Source: Bog-950 sp046329535 (GTDB lineage Bacteria; Bacteroidota; Bacteroidia; Chitinophagales; LD1). Taken from it: a stretch of 64,000 nt of DNA. The stretch lies in NCBI GenBank assembly GCA_046329535.1, contig JAXLUN010000005.1, positions 186,001 through 250,000 of the forward strand, written 5' to 3'. Positions 41,586 to 51,186 of this stretch are shown piece by piece. A program made the translations under genes and the position numbers. Each line of letters starts with the position of its first letter. Positions within the stretch are counted from its first letter, which is position 1. A model generated the notes under the pieces. It was not told the DNA's origin, made no database searches, and worked only from the letters and a program-made list of their open reading frames with translations.

Positions 41586-41677
41586 CCGCGCTGTTTTAAT
41601 AACATCTTTTACGGCCGAACATTTGTGTTATTAACTCAATAATAATTGATTTGCTTCCGGCTAAAACGGCCCTGCCC

Positions 41678-42322
41678 ATGAAATACATAGTTTGGTTTGT
41701 TTTTGTATTATGCGCGCTGAACAGCGTGGCAGCCGATACCCTGTATGTAGAAGACTTTAAAGACCAGCGCTACCTGCGCTATTTAGATAGTGCCAAAGCT
41801 TACGAAATCGGCTACTCGGTAGCCCGAAACATAGCCGATACCATTAAAAACCGCATAGGCAATAACTCACTCGATGCTTATTTCTTAGGCCGCTACCATA
41901 CCGGCAACGGCACCGAAAGCGATGGCTATTACTATGATTATATCGAAAACCCGCAGGTAGAAATCGGACACGTCAACGTTTCCTTTAAGGGTATCAAAAA
42001 CGATTCGCTGGTGCCCTGGCAGTATGTAGAGCTGCAGTATAAACGGCTCGATGCACTTAAGGTAAAACCGCAGGGGCTTATTCAGGGGGCCGAGCTGCCC
42101 AACGTGTATGTTTATGCTAAACCGGGCACGGTAGTCATTTATCAAAAAGTAATGCGCTATACCGTAATAGACCCGGCTATTAAGTTCTTTAAAAAAGACG
42201 ATGGCAAAACCAAAGTATCATACATTCTCAAATACTATTACAGCAAAGTCAACAACGGCCACGAACAGATTGACAGCATCGAAAAACTGGACCCCATTTA
42301 TCAAAAACACATTTCGTTTTAA
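41678..42322 (+). CDS. Secreted protein of unknown function
   Basis: A 214-residue exported protein, start MKYIVWFVFVLCALNSVAAD (signal peptide with cleavage near VAA-D). The mature protein has a beta-rich core with many Tyr (YYYDYIENPQVEIGHVNVSF, ELPNVYVYAKPG) and ends IYQKHISF. No family is recognised. The next gene is porX, 138 bp downstream with its own promoter-like element, so cotranscription is uncertain. Confidence 0.65.
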   Translation: MKYIVWFVFVLCALNSVAADTLYVEDFKDQRYLRYLDSAKAYEIGYSVARNIADTIKNRIGNNSLDAYFLGRYHTGNGTESDGYYYDYIENPQVEIGHVNVSFKGIKNDSLVPWQYVELQYKRLDALKVKPQGLIQGAELPNVYVYAKPGTVVIYQKVMRYTVIDPAIKFFKKDDGKTKVSYILKYYYSKVNNGHEQIDSIEKLDPIYQKHISF

Positions 42323-42409
42323 GCCCGCACACGCCTGTATTTTCTGCAATTTTCATTTGTTAACTAATTAAGCGGTGAGCCGCATGCAATAAAACGCCCT
42401 AAGAAGCAT

Positions 42410-42417
42410 TATACTTG
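42410..42417 (+). promoter_or_regulatory. Candidate -7 element of porX
   Basis: TATACTTG, a near match to TAnnTTTG, 43 bp before the chosen porX start. Confidence 0.3.
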
Positions 42418-42460
42418 CATGACAGCAACACCAAACCGAACGCAACCGCAACCCCAAACT

Positions 42461-44020
42461 ATGAGCACCATTACAATTCTCTGGGCCGATGATGAAATAG
42501 ATTTACTGAAACCCAGCATCATGTATCTGGAAAATAAAGGATACCGGGTAATTCCTGTTACCAATGGTAAAGATGCCATTGATAAAGTACGGGCCAAGGG
42601 TATTGATGTGGTGTTTCTGGATGAAAGTATGCCGGGCCTTACCGGGCTTGAAACGCTTCAGCGCATCAAAGAAATTAATCAGCACCTGCCCTGCGTCATG
42701 ATTACCAAAAACGAAGAAGAAAACCTGATGGAAGAAGCCATTGGTTCTCAAATTGCCGATTACCTGATTAAGCCTGTTAAGCCACAGCAGATACTCTCTA
42801 CCCTCAAAAAGATTATTGACAACGAACGCCTGGTAACCGAAAAAACAACCAGCAGTTATCAGCAGGAGTTTCAGAAACTCTTTATGCACATGCAGGATAA
42901 CCTCGATTACCGCCAATGGACCGAGCTGTACAAAAAACTTGTTTATTGGGAGATAGAACTGAACAACAGCGACAGCAGCATGGTAGAAGTTTACGATGCG
43001 CAGAAACAGGAAGCCAATAAGGAGTTCAACAAATTTGTTATCAAAAATTACAAGCGTTGGGTAAACAGCGCCCCCGGTGATGATGCCCCCATCATGAGCC
43101 ATAATTTACTGATGCAGAAATTGGTGCCGGTGTTAAAAGATAACAAGCCCACATTTTTAGTAGTTATAGATAACCTTCGATACGACCAGTGGAAGGCCAT
43201 ACAGCCTTTGGTCATGGAAAATTTTAAAGTAGAGGAAGAAGACGCTTTCTTTGCCATTCTTCCCACGGCCACACAATACAGTCGCAACGCCATTTTTGCC
43301 GGTATGATGCCTTTGCAGATTCAACAGAAATTTGGCGATATGTGGAAGAACGATGACGATGAAGGTGGTAAAAATCTGCACGAAAGCGATTTTCTCGAAG
43401 ACTTTCTGAAACGCACCTTTCGCGAACCCATTAAACACAAGTATGTAAAAATAACCAACCACCGCGATGGTGATTTACTGGAAAATAACATCACTAACTA
43501 TCTCGATAACAAACTAACGGTAATCGTTTACAATTTCATTGATATGCTCTCGCACGCCCGCACCGAAATGGAAGTGCTAAAAGAGCTGGCCAGCGATGAA
43601 GCAGCCTATCGTTCTATTGCTGTTTCGTGGTTTAATCACTCACCACTGCAAAATGCCTTAAAAAAACTGGCCGAAAAGGATGTTAATATCATCATTACAA
43701 CCGATCACGGCACTGTTCGGGTAAAAGACCCCTCCCGTTGTATTGGCGACAAAGAAACCACCACAAATATTCGATACAAAACCGGTAAAAATCTGAATTA
43801 TGATGATAAAGATGTGTTTGCCGTAAAAGTACCCGAAGAGATTGGTTTGCCCAAATCAAGACTCAGCTCTACTTACATCTTTGCCAAAGAGGACAAGTTT
43901 CTGGTATATCCTAACAACTACAATCACTTCGTCAATTTTTATAAAAATACCTTTCAGCATGGGGGCATTTCACTCGAAGAGGTGATAGTCCCCATCGTAA
44001 AACTGTCGAAGAAGGGATAG
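42461..44020 (+). CDS. porX: T9SS regulator PorX (response regulator with PglZ domain)
   Basis: The response regulator that, with the PorY kinase and sigma factor SigP, controls type IX secretion genes. The 519-residue length equals known PorX. The receiver domain (1-120) has the acidic pocket ADDE at 9-12, phosphoacceptor Asp54 in VVFLDESMPG, and Lys104 in YLIKPVKP. The rest is a PglZ/alkaline-phosphatase-superfamily domain with VVIDNLRYDQW near 240, SRNAIFAGMMP near 285 and IITTDHGT near 420, which carry metal ligands. PorX has been shown to act as a zinc-dependent nucleotide phosphodiesterase. The start is MSTITILWADDEIDLL, 14 codons inside the longest frame. Fits the many T9SS cargo genes nearby. 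Confidence 0.96.
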   Translation: MSTITILWADDEIDLLKPSIMYLENKGYRVIPVTNGKDAIDKVRAKGIDVVFLDESMPGLTGLETLQRIKEINQHLPCVMITKNEEENLMEEAIGSQIADYLIKPVKPQQILSTLKKIIDNERLVTEKTTSSYQQEFQKLFMHMQDNLDYRQWTELYKKLVYWEIELNNSDSSMVEVYDAQKQEANKEFNKFVIKNYKRWVNSAPGDDAPIMSHNLLMQKLVPVLKDNKPTFLVVIDNLRYDQWKAIQPLVMENFKVEEEDAFFAILPTATQYSRNAIFAGMMPLQIQQKFGDMWKNDDDEGGKNLHESDFLEDFLKRTFREPIKHKYVKITNHRDGDLLENNITNYLDNKLTVIVYNFIDMLSHARTEMEVLKELASDEAAYRSIAVSWFNHSPLQNALKKLAEKDVNIIITTDHGTVRVKDPSRCIGDKETTTNIRYKTGKNLNYDDKDVFAVKVPEEIGLPKSRLSSTYIFAKEDKFLVYPNNYNHFVNFYKNTFQHGGISLEEVIVPIVKLSKKG

Positions 44021-44022
44021 TT

Positions 44023-45246
44023 TCAGATTACTTCAGCAACAATAAACACGCTGCCCGCCACCAGAATCATATCGGCTGGTTGCGCCTGTATTTGTGCAGC
44101 CTGTAAAGCCTTTTTTACCGAAGGGTAGCTATTTCCTTTTAGTCCGTGTTTCGCAGCTACTTCTTGAAGTGTTTGAGCATTTAATGCCCGGGGCATATCA
44201 GCATGGCAGAAATAGTAAACTGCTTTTTTAGGCAACAGAGATAGGTTTTTAGTAATGTCTTTATCGCCCACCGTGCCGTATACAAAGTGAAGTTGTTTCA
44301 TCGAAATATTCGACAGTTGCTTCTTTAGTTCCCGTAAGCCACCTTCGTTGTGAGCACTGTCTAAAACGGTTAAGGGTTGTTGGTCTATGACCATCCAGCG
44401 GCCTAAAAACGCAGTATTCTTCACCACATTCTTTAAGCCGTTTTGAATGCTCTTCTTAGAAACACGAATACTGCCTGCCTGCTGCAATATGGTTACAGCC
44501 ATCAGGGCAGTAGAAATATTCTTTTTCTGATAAATACCCTGCAAATCACTGTTGAAATCAGGTGGTGAAGAGACTTTATCGGCAAAGTAAATTTTGCTCG
44601 CATTCGTTTTGGCTATCCGTATAAATACAGGTCTTGTTTCTCTCTGTGTTTCGCCAATAACCACCGGTACATGAGGTTTAATTATTCCTGCTTTTTCTGC
44701 AGCAATCTTTTCCAATGTATCGCCTAAAAACTGTTGATGGTCGTAACTGATATTGGTAATTACAGATAGAAGAGGAGTGATGATATTGGTAGAATCAAGC
44801 CTTCCGCCCATACCGGTTTCAATGATGGCAAAATCAACTCTTTGATGTTTGAAATAAGAAAAAGCCATGGCCGTGGTAATTTCAAAAAATGAGGCATTAA
44901 TGTGTTTGAACTTGGCTCGGTTTTTTTCTACAAAATGACTGACAAATCTTTTGTTGATGTATTGTCCGTTAATTTTTATGCGCTCCCGGTAATCTTTATA
45001 ATGAGGCGAAACAAATACGCCTACCCGATAACCCTGTTCCTGGAGAATGGAAGCCAGAATATGTGTAACTGAACCTTTACCATTGGTACCTGCTATATGA
45101 ATACATTTTAAATCTCTTTCCGGGTTCCCCAGCAAAAGACATAATTCTGTAATGTTGGTCAGGTCACTGCGATAGGCGGCAGCACCAACCCGTTGAAACA
45201 TAGGTAGCTGTTCAAGAAGATATTTTAGCGTGTCAGAATATTTCAA
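44023..45246 (-). CDS. folC: Dihydrofolate/folylpolyglutamate synthase FolC
   Basis: Adds glutamate to dihydropteroate and tetrahydrofolate. The 407-residue protein has the Mur-ligase-like P-loop HIAGTNGKGSVTHILASIL near 50-68, FFEITTAMAFSYF near 118, and ETGMGGRLDSTNII near 140. The C-terminal domain carries TVLDSAHNEGGLRELKKQL near 290 with the conserved DSAHN. It converges on porX, with stop codons 2 bp apart. It is 35 bp from the TonB-like gene upstream and probably cotranscribed with it, a conserved order in Bacteroidota (exbB, exbD, tonB-like, folC). Confidence 0.94.
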   Translation of the reverse strand: MKYSDTLKYLLEQLPMFQRVGAAAYRSDLTNITELCLLLGNPERDLKCIHIAGTNGKGSVTHILASILQEQGYRVGVFVSPHYKDYRERIKINGQYINKRFVSHFVEKNRAKFKHINASFFEITTAMAFSYFKHQRVDFAIIETGMGGRLDSTNIITPLLSVITNISYDHQQFLGDTLEKIAAEKAGIIKPHVPVVIGETQRETRPVFIRIAKTNASKIYFADKVSSPPDFNSDLQGIYQKKNISTALMAVTILQQAGSIRVSKKSIQNGLKNVVKNTAFLGRWMVIDQQPLTVLDSAHNEGGLRELKKQLSNISMKQLHFVYGTVGDKDITKNLSLLPKKAVYYFCHADMPRALNAQTLQEVAAKHGLKGNSYPSVKKALQAAQIQAQPADMILVAGSVFIVAEVI

Positions 45247-45281
45247 CAGAAATAAAGATTTAGCTTAAAAACAACCTAGAA

Positions 45282-46196
45282 TCAATTCACTTTGTAGATA
45301 TAGGTAATGGTGCCTTCCTGAATATCAGGAGCATTCGCATCAGGTGTAAAGGTTGATTTACGAGCGGCATTTAAAGCATTATTCACATTACATTCATCAA
45401 ACACAGTAGACTCAAAACGCTTGAGCTTGGCGTCTACTACTCTACCACTTTTATCTACCTTGATGGCGATTACTACTTTGCCTTTCGAGCTGCATTGCAC
45501 CGGAGGAGGCAGAGCCAAGCGATTTCTGCCTTTTAAGCTGTAACCGCCATTCAAATCGCCTTTGCCTGGTCCATTACCGTTTCCATCACCATCGCCTAGA
45601 TAGTTTTTAGAATTAGGGTCTCCATTCGGTTTGCCCTGGTCACCCTGCCCACCACCTGTTCCGTCTCCTTTACTGTTATTCGGATTTCCCTTAGCGCCTT
45701 TGGTAAACAAGGCATTCGGGTCGGCTTTGGGCTCCGGAGTTGTGTTGGCGTTACTGTTATTGGTATTCGATTTATTCGGTGTGGTATTGGTGGGTTTTGT
45801 ATTGGGTTTAAACAGAGCATTCTCGTCTGGTTTCGGAGCAGGCTTATCGGTCTTGCTGCTTTCTACAGCGGGAGCATCCTCCAGGTTCTGTGTAGCAACT
45901 TCTTCGGGAGCAGCAGCGGTTGACGAAGAGGAAGGTGCTGCTGCAGTTGGAGTAAAGTCGGCTTCAATAGGTGTAAGAGTCATAGGTTGAATATCGCCTG
46001 CCCCAACCTCGTCTGTACCAAAGTTTACCGATACACCTCCGGCACTATCTGTGAAAGGAGGATCGGGAGGAGTAAGAACTGACCAGAGTAAAAACAACAG
46101 AATCAATCCATGCAGCAGAATAGTTACAAAAGCCGCAACTGAGGTTTTGCGGGTTTTAAAACTCTTTTCTTCTGACTCAAAGCTTGAAACAAACAC
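45282..46196 (-). CDS. TonB-family energy transducer
   Basis: A 304-residue TonB-like protein: one anchor helix (VAAFVTILLHGLILLFLLWS, about 20-40), then a long Asn/Gly/Pro/Asp-rich periplasmic linker (to residue 215). The C-terminal domain has the CSSKGKVVIAIKVDKSGRV strand and STFTPDANAPDIQEGTITYI. It transmits proton-motive energy from ExbB-ExbD to outer-membrane receptors or, in related systems, to T9SS-linked transport. It follows exbD and exbB closely, and no TonB-dependent receptor is present in the window. Confidence 0.88.
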   Translation of the reverse strand: MFVSSFESEEKSFKTRKTSVAAFVTILLHGLILLFLLWSVLTPPDPPFTDSAGGVSVNFGTDEVGAGDIQPMTLTPIEADFTPTAAAPSSSSTAAAPEEVATQNLEDAPAVESSKTDKPAPKPDENALFKPNTKPTNTTPNKSNTNNSNANTTPEPKADPNALFTKGAKGNPNNSKGDGTGGGQGDQGKPNGDPNSKNYLGDGDGNGNGPGKGDLNGGYSLKGRNRLALPPPVQCSSKGKVVIAIKVDKSGRVVDAKLKRFESTVFDECNVNNALNAARKSTFTPDANAPDIQEGTITYIYKVN

Positions 46197-46262
46197 GGTA
46201 TATCTGGTTATGAATTATAGAATTACTACCCATTGAAGATGTAGATCAGCGAATTTTCCATA

Positions 46263-46658
46263 CTACTTGTTGGTAGTAGCTAACACCATTTTTATTTTTA
46301 ATCGGTTACCCATGGATATTAAATCTACAATGGTCTGTACGGTCAATGTATTATCGGCTCTTAACACTACCGTAGGGTCATCCATACTGGCAGTTTGCGA
46401 GGCCAACTGTGGTTCAACCTGTTCATATTCTACCGGAGCATTGTTGATGTAGTATCTCTTTTCCGCATCAACCGATAAAGTGATGGTTTGTTTAGCTACT
46501 GCTTTTCCGGCATCACTTTTAGGCAACATCAGTTTTATGACCGATGGATTAACCAACGTGGAAATGATAAGAAAGAAGAGCATCAGAAAGAACATGATGT
46601 CGCTTAGTGAGGAGGTGCTCACTTCTGAAGTCATTCTTGATTTACGTCTAAGCTGCAT
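46263..46658 (-). CDS. ExbD/TolR-family protein
   Basis: A 131-residue biopolymer transport subunit: basic cytoplasmic start QLRRKSRMTSEVSTSSLSDI, one membrane helix (MFFLMLFFLIISTLVN) with the essential Asp in LSDIMFFLM just before it, and a compact periplasmic domain ending KIKMVLATTNK. Works with the ExbB homologue encoded 18 bp upstream. Confidence 0.92.
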   Translation of the reverse strand: MQLRRKSRMTSEVSTSSLSDIMFFLMLFFLIISTLVNPSVIKLMLPKSDAGKAVAKQTITLSVDAEKRYYINNAPVEYEQVEPQLASQTASMDDPTVVLRADNTLTVQTIVDLISMGNRLKIKMVLATTNK

Positions 46659-46676
46659 GGCTGATGATTTAAACTA

Positions 46677-47360
46677 CTACTTAGTAGGCTCCTGAATCAA
46701 GTCAATAAACTCAACCGTTGTGCTTTCTAACTGAAAGCTAACCCGATCAATCATGGTATTTAGAAAGTGGAAACCGATATGGGCAATAATGCCTACCACT
46801 AATCCGGCAGCCGAGGTAATCATCTTTTCATACAAACCGCCCGCAATTAGTCCGATGCTGATATTGTCAGCCAGTGAGATATTGTAAAAGATTTTGATAA
46901 CCCCGCTGATAGTTCCAACAAAACCAAACATGGGTGCAATACCCGCTATAATTCCAAGGTAGGAGAGATTTTTTTCCAGTTTGTAAATTTCCAGTTTGCC
47001 GGTGTTTTCTACGGCACTTTCAATTTCCTTGACAGGCTTACCAAGTCGTTTAATACCTTTTTCAAGCAACCGGGCTATAGGGGTATTGGTGCTTTTGCAT
47101 AGGGTTAAAGCAGCATCCGATTTTCCATCCATCAGCAGGGCTTTAATGTTTGCCATAAATCCGGTATCAATTTTTGATGCACGACTAATGGTGATATATC
47201 GCTCAATCATCAAAAACACAGCAATGACCGATAGAAGGCCTATGGGAATCATTATCCATCCACCCTTCAAAATCAGATCAAGCAGGTTAAGGGTGGGTTG
47301 AGCTTTGGTTACAGCTTGCGCTGCTGCTGAGGTATCGGTAATTATTTGAAATAGTATCAT
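46677..47360 (-). CDS. ExbB/TolQ/MotA-family proton channel
   Basis: A 227-residue inner-membrane channel subunit. It has three helices: one near 30-50 (GGWIMIPIGLLSVIAVFLMI) and two near 130-155 and 170-195 with the GIIAGIAPMFGFVGTISGVI channel signature and the AAGLVVGIIAHIGF second signature. First gene of the exbB-exbD-tonB-like-folC unit, divergent from the lysyl-oxidase-like gene over 217 bp. Confidence 0.93.
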   Translation of the reverse strand: MILFQIITDTSAAAQAVTKAQPTLNLLDLILKGGWIMIPIGLLSVIAVFLMIERYITISRASKIDTGFMANIKALLMDGKSDAALTLCKSTNTPIARLLEKGIKRLGKPVKEIESAVENTGKLEIYKLEKNLSYLGIIAGIAPMFGFVGTISGVIKIFYNISLADNISIGLIAGGLYEKMITSAAGLVVGIIAHIGFHFLNTMIDRVSFQLESTTVEFIDLIQEPTK

Positions 47361-47550
47361 GCTTCAGTTTTAAGAGTAACGTTTTGATAACAGTTTTTAG
47401 TATGGCAAATGTTGTTTTGTTGCAGTTCATTAGCCAATCTACTATTGAACCAAATGTTGTGGATTGTGCTCATTACAAGACGAGAAACGTGTAATAAGAC
47501 TGTCTGTGGATAATGCAGTAAGCTCAATTACGCTGAAACAATAAATATTT

Positions 47551-47558
47551 TACTTTCG
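47551..47558 (+). promoter_or_regulatory. Candidate -7 element of the lysyl-oxidase-like gene
   Basis: TACTTTCG matches TAnnTTyG, 19 bp before the start codon; no clean -33 TTG at 19-21 bp. Confidence 0.35.
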
Positions 47559-47577
47559 GGATACCCAAAAACATAAA

Positions 47578-49854
47578 ATGAAAAAAACTCTACTATTCAC
47601 CTTGCTGGTGGCTGTATCTGCGATTAAAGTAAGTGCTCAATCGTGTACTACCACTAACGCCACTAACTGTCAGTGTAAAGATGGTTCTTCTAATTGCGAT
47701 TTGCTGCCTAATATTACTATGGCTGAAGAGCCGCTATATGCATCGGGCAATAATGGAGTAATTGAGTATTCTCAAACCGGTAATGGTGTGGAGAATGGCC
47801 GGTTGCGTGTTTCTGTTTCAACCCCTAATATAGGGCATGGTTCACTTACCGTAAGGGCAACTAATCGCTACATCTGCGGCCCCGATACATTTACCACTAA
47901 TCCCGGCACTTGTCCGGATGGGACTTCACCACGTAATATGGTCGTTCAAAGAGTATATCACAAGAACGGTAACGTGATGACTTATTACGACCGTAACGCA
48001 GGCTCCATGACCTACCATCCTACACACGGACACATGCACGTAGACGATTGGGGTATTTATACGCTACGGGTAAGAGATACGGCCATTGCCGACCCCATGC
48101 AGTGGCCGATTATTGGTAGCGGTGCTAAATTGGGTTTCTGTTTGATGGATTATGGTACCTGTTCATACTACAACGGCCATTGTGAAGATTCAGCTCATAA
48201 CGTTTTGCAGAATGCCAACTTCCCTAACTTTGCCTTAGGAGGGGGAAATTACAATTGCTCCCCTACCGAGCAGGGCATCTCATCGGGTTATACGGATATA
48301 TACTACCAATATCTGGATGGTATGTATATCACCATCCCACCCAATACCTGCAATGGCGATTACTACATTGTGGTGAAGATTGACCCACACGATTACTTTT
48401 TAGAAGAGAACGAAAATGATAACGTCATAGCTATTCCTTATACCTTAGTAAATCAGGTGCCGATGGGAGGCGGAACGGCCACGATTACTCCATCGGTTAC
48501 ATCTTCCAGCGTTTGTGAGGGAACCTCAATCAATTTAACAGCTAATTCAGGAACATCTTATTTGTGGAGCACCGGAGAGAGTACGCAAACCATCACAGTA
48601 TCTGAGCCGGGTTCTTACTCCGTAAGTGTAAATTCGTTGTGCGGACTGGCCGTAAGCCCTCCACTCACTATTTCACACATTCCCAGCCATACAGATGCTG
48701 ACAGCGTTGCTGTTTGTGAAGGAACACCTGTTATTTTGACTGCAAATGCTACCGGTACTGCTCACTGGTTTGATGCGTCTCAGAATGGAAACGAACTTTT
48801 TGTTGGCGATAATTACTCTACAACATTGAATAGTTCTACCACGCTTTATGTAGAATCGCGCGATACGGTTTCCGGCTTCTCAGGAAGCGTAGGACCTGTT
48901 GATTTCAGTATTGGCGGAGGTGCTTATTACAGTAACGACCAGCACCAGATATTTGATGTATTTAGTACAGTGATACTGAAGAGTATTAAAGTGTTTGCTA
49001 ATTCAGCCAAAAGCAGAACATTTGAATTGCGTAATTCGGCTGGCACTGTTCTTAACTCGGTAACAGTCAACCTGCTTCAAGGCACCGACACAGTTTATTT
49101 GAACTTTACTATTCCTCCGGGAACCGATTATCAGTTGGGTTGGGCATCGGGTAGTGCACCTGATTTGTACAGAAACAGTGCGGGAGCTAGTTATCCATAC
49201 AGCATCAATAACCTTATTTCTATAAAGGGTAACAGCGCCAACGATTTAGCCAGATGGTATTGTTTGTACGACTGGAAAGTTGCAGAACCTGACATTACTT
49301 GTGTAAGTAACAGAACTCCGGTTGTAGCCACTGTTAATCCGTCTCCATCTGTTTCATTAACCGGTTTAAGCAGTCAGTATTATAATACAGATACAGCGGT
49401 GGCACTTACTGGAACACCGGCTGGTGGAAGTTTTTCCGGAACAGGAGTTTCCGGCACATCATTTTCTCCATCTGATGCCGGGGTTGGAGGACCTTACACT
49501 GTAACGTATAGTTTTACGGATACTACGGGTTGTACCGGTAGCGCTACCTCTCAGGTAACGGTATTGTTAGATAATAACATCGGTATTAATAATATTGAAG
49601 GTATTAGCGGGGTAAATGTATTCCCTAATCCCAGCAACGGTGAATTTGAACTTTCTCTTAAATCTGCCGATAGCAAAAAGATTAATCTGAATATTACCGA
49701 TGCTGCCGGGAAGAAGGTTTTTGCAGAAGATAATATCCATGTTCTTAACGCCTTTGTCAAAAAGATTGTATTGAAAGGAGTTGCTGTGGGAGTATATAAC
49801 TTAACTATCAATACGGGTAAGAAACAGAATACTTACAATGTAATTGTTCAGTAA
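47578..49854 (+). CDS. Lysyl-oxidase-like T9SS protein
   Basis: A 758-residue exported protein (signal MKKTLLFTLLVAVSAIKVSA). Residues about 45-305 match bacterial lysyl-oxidase-like domains: the copper-ligand block HPTHGHMHVDDWGIYTLRV near 147 and the QGISSGYTDIYYQYLDGMYI block near 233. The closing DYYIVVKIDPHDYFLEENE segment aligns with the lysyl-oxidase end. Next come two Ig-like or PKD-like domains, then a T9SS sorting domain (NVFPNPSNGEFELSL). The eukaryotic enzyme oxidises peptidyl lysine to allysine; activity here is inferred, and the quinone-forming residues were not confirmed. The gene lies far from the MbnP-like copper cluster. Confidence 0.85.
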   Translation: MKKTLLFTLLVAVSAIKVSAQSCTTTNATNCQCKDGSSNCDLLPNITMAEEPLYASGNNGVIEYSQTGNGVENGRLRVSVSTPNIGHGSLTVRATNRYICGPDTFTTNPGTCPDGTSPRNMVVQRVYHKNGNVMTYYDRNAGSMTYHPTHGHMHVDDWGIYTLRVRDTAIADPMQWPIIGSGAKLGFCLMDYGTCSYYNGHCEDSAHNVLQNANFPNFALGGGNYNCSPTEQGISSGYTDIYYQYLDGMYITIPPNTCNGDYYIVVKIDPHDYFLEENENDNVIAIPYTLVNQVPMGGGTATITPSVTSSSVCEGTSINLTANSGTSYLWSTGESTQTITVSEPGSYSVSVNSLCGLAVSPPLTISHIPSHTDADSVAVCEGTPVILTANATGTAHWFDASQNGNELFVGDNYSTTLNSSTTLYVESRDTVSGFSGSVGPVDFSIGGGAYYSNDQHQIFDVFSTVILKSIKVFANSAKSRTFELRNSAGTVLNSVTVNLLQGTDTVYLNFTIPPGTDYQLGWASGSAPDLYRNSAGASYPYSINNLISIKGNSANDLARWYCLYDWKVAEPDITCVSNRTPVVATVNPSPSVSLTGLSSQYYNTDTAVALTGTPAGGSFSGTGVSGTSFSPSDAGVGGPYTVTYSFTDTTGCTGSATSQVTVLLDNNIGINNIEGISGVNVFPNPSNGEFELSLKSADSKKINLNITDAAGKKVFAEDNIHVLNAFVKKIVLKGVAVGVYNLTINTGKKQNTYNVIVQ

Positions 49855-49877
49855 AACAGAGACATGATTTTTTTCAT

Positions 49878-49911
49878 AAAGGTCGGGTGCACAACCTGAC
49901 CTTTATTTTTT
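49878..49911 (+). terminator. Terminator of the lysyl-oxidase-like gene
   Basis: AAAGGTC g GGT, loop GCACA, ACC t GACCTTT, then ATTTTTT: a 10-bp stem with one mismatch, 24 bp after the stop. Confidence 0.8.
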
Positions 49912-49941
49912 AGAACTTGCGCAATCTTATAAATATTCATT

Positions 49942-51177
49942 ATGAAAGCACTTTTGTTGCCATTTCTATGCTTCTCGTTATCGCTCAGTTCACAAGCCAT
50001 TTGGACAATTTTCAATAAATCTAATTCCCCGCTTCCGGATAATGCCATTCGTGCTGTTGAAACAGACAAAAACGGAAATTTATGGGTTGGCACAGATGAA
50101 GGATTAGCGATGTATGATGGAACCAACTGGACTATTACGGATACTTCCAACTCCAACATTCCGGGCAATCAGATACGGAGTATTGCATTTGATTCTTTGA
50201 ATCACCTATGGGTAGGTACCTTACAATATGGATTGGGTATTTATGATGGAACTAACTGGATAAAGTATACCACAGCTAATTCAATTCTGCCCGATGATCA
50301 GGTGCGTAGTATTGCATTTGATTCCAGCAATACAGCCTGGATAGGAACGGTAGGCGGAGTTATACATATCAGCGATGAAGGTTGGATTTTGTATGATATG
50401 TTCAATTCTCCTTTAGGGGCCAATAACGTGAATAAAATTTTCGTTGATAAAGACGATGTAAAATGGATAGGGACGGTGAATGGAGGTATCAGTCGGAAAC
50501 AGGGAAACACCTGGAGTGTATATAAAAACACCAACAGTGGATTGACAGATAATACCGTTTTTGATTTAGAAAGCGACTATCTTGGAAATATATGGTTTGC
50601 AACACCTGCCCAGGGCTTAGGTCGTTATAACGGAACGGCCTGGTATTATCGCTTAACGGCTAATTCCAATATACCTACCAATAGTATTACCTGTATAGAG
50701 GTTGTCAGTTCTACCGATGTAAAATACATGGGTACTTTTGACAAAGGTTTGGTTAGATGGAATAATGCTTTCGCCTTTGATTCTTTTACCATGAGTAACT
50801 CCCCTATGCCCGATAATTATATCAACTGTATGAAATATGCCGGTAATGGAAAGGTGTGGATAGGCACTGCCAGTGAAGGGCTGGTATTATTTCAGGACAC
50901 TACTACTTTCAATCCGGTTAGCGGAATAAAACCTGTTCAGGATAGGAGTATCGGTTTATTTCCGAATCCGGCAACCGACCATATTATCGTAAATTACTCT
51001 GATGCAGGAAATGGTTCTCTTCGTATATTCGATTTGACGGGAGCTGTCTTGGTAGACGTGGTATTCAGCAATTCTCTAAGTTCCCTAATTCCTATTGATG
51101 GTTTTGCTCAAGGAATGTATGTGGTGCAGATAGTGAGTCGTGACAGCGTTCAATCAGCCACGTTCGTTAAACAATAA
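49942..51177 (+). CDS. Two-component-propeller-like T9SS protein
   Basis: A 411-residue exported protein with at least six repeats of about 42-45 residues of the two-component-regulator propeller type (LWVGTDEGLAMYDGTNWTI, LWVGTLQYGLGIYDGTNW). The repeats form a beta propeller. No kinase domain follows; instead the protein ends with a T9SS sorting domain (GLFPNPATDHIIVNYS, then FAQGMYVVQIVSRDSVQSAT). It is likely surface-exposed with a binding role, ligand unknown. It converges on the deoxyhypusine-synthase-like gene with 9 bp between stops. Confidence 0.87.
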   Translation: MKALLLPFLCFSLSLSSQAIWTIFNKSNSPLPDNAIRAVETDKNGNLWVGTDEGLAMYDGTNWTITDTSNSNIPGNQIRSIAFDSLNHLWVGTLQYGLGIYDGTNWIKYTTANSILPDDQVRSIAFDSSNTAWIGTVGGVIHISDEGWILYDMFNSPLGANNVNKIFVDKDDVKWIGTVNGGISRKQGNTWSVYKNTNSGLTDNTVFDLESDYLGNIWFATPAQGLGRYNGTAWYYRLTANSNIPTNSITCIEVVSSTDVKYMGTFDKGLVRWNNAFAFDSFTMSNSPMPDNYINCMKYAGNGKVWIGTASEGLVLFQDTTTFNPVSGIKPVQDRSIGLFPNPATDHIIVNYSDAGNGSLRIFDLTGAVLVDVVFSNSLSSLIPIDGFAQGMYVVQIVSRDSVQSATFVKQ

Positions 51178-51186
51178 GCCCGGTTT

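Noticed and set aside
42503..43102. 199-residue minus-strand frame antisense to porX
   Set aside because: porX is certain by motifs and length; the antisense frame has no features.
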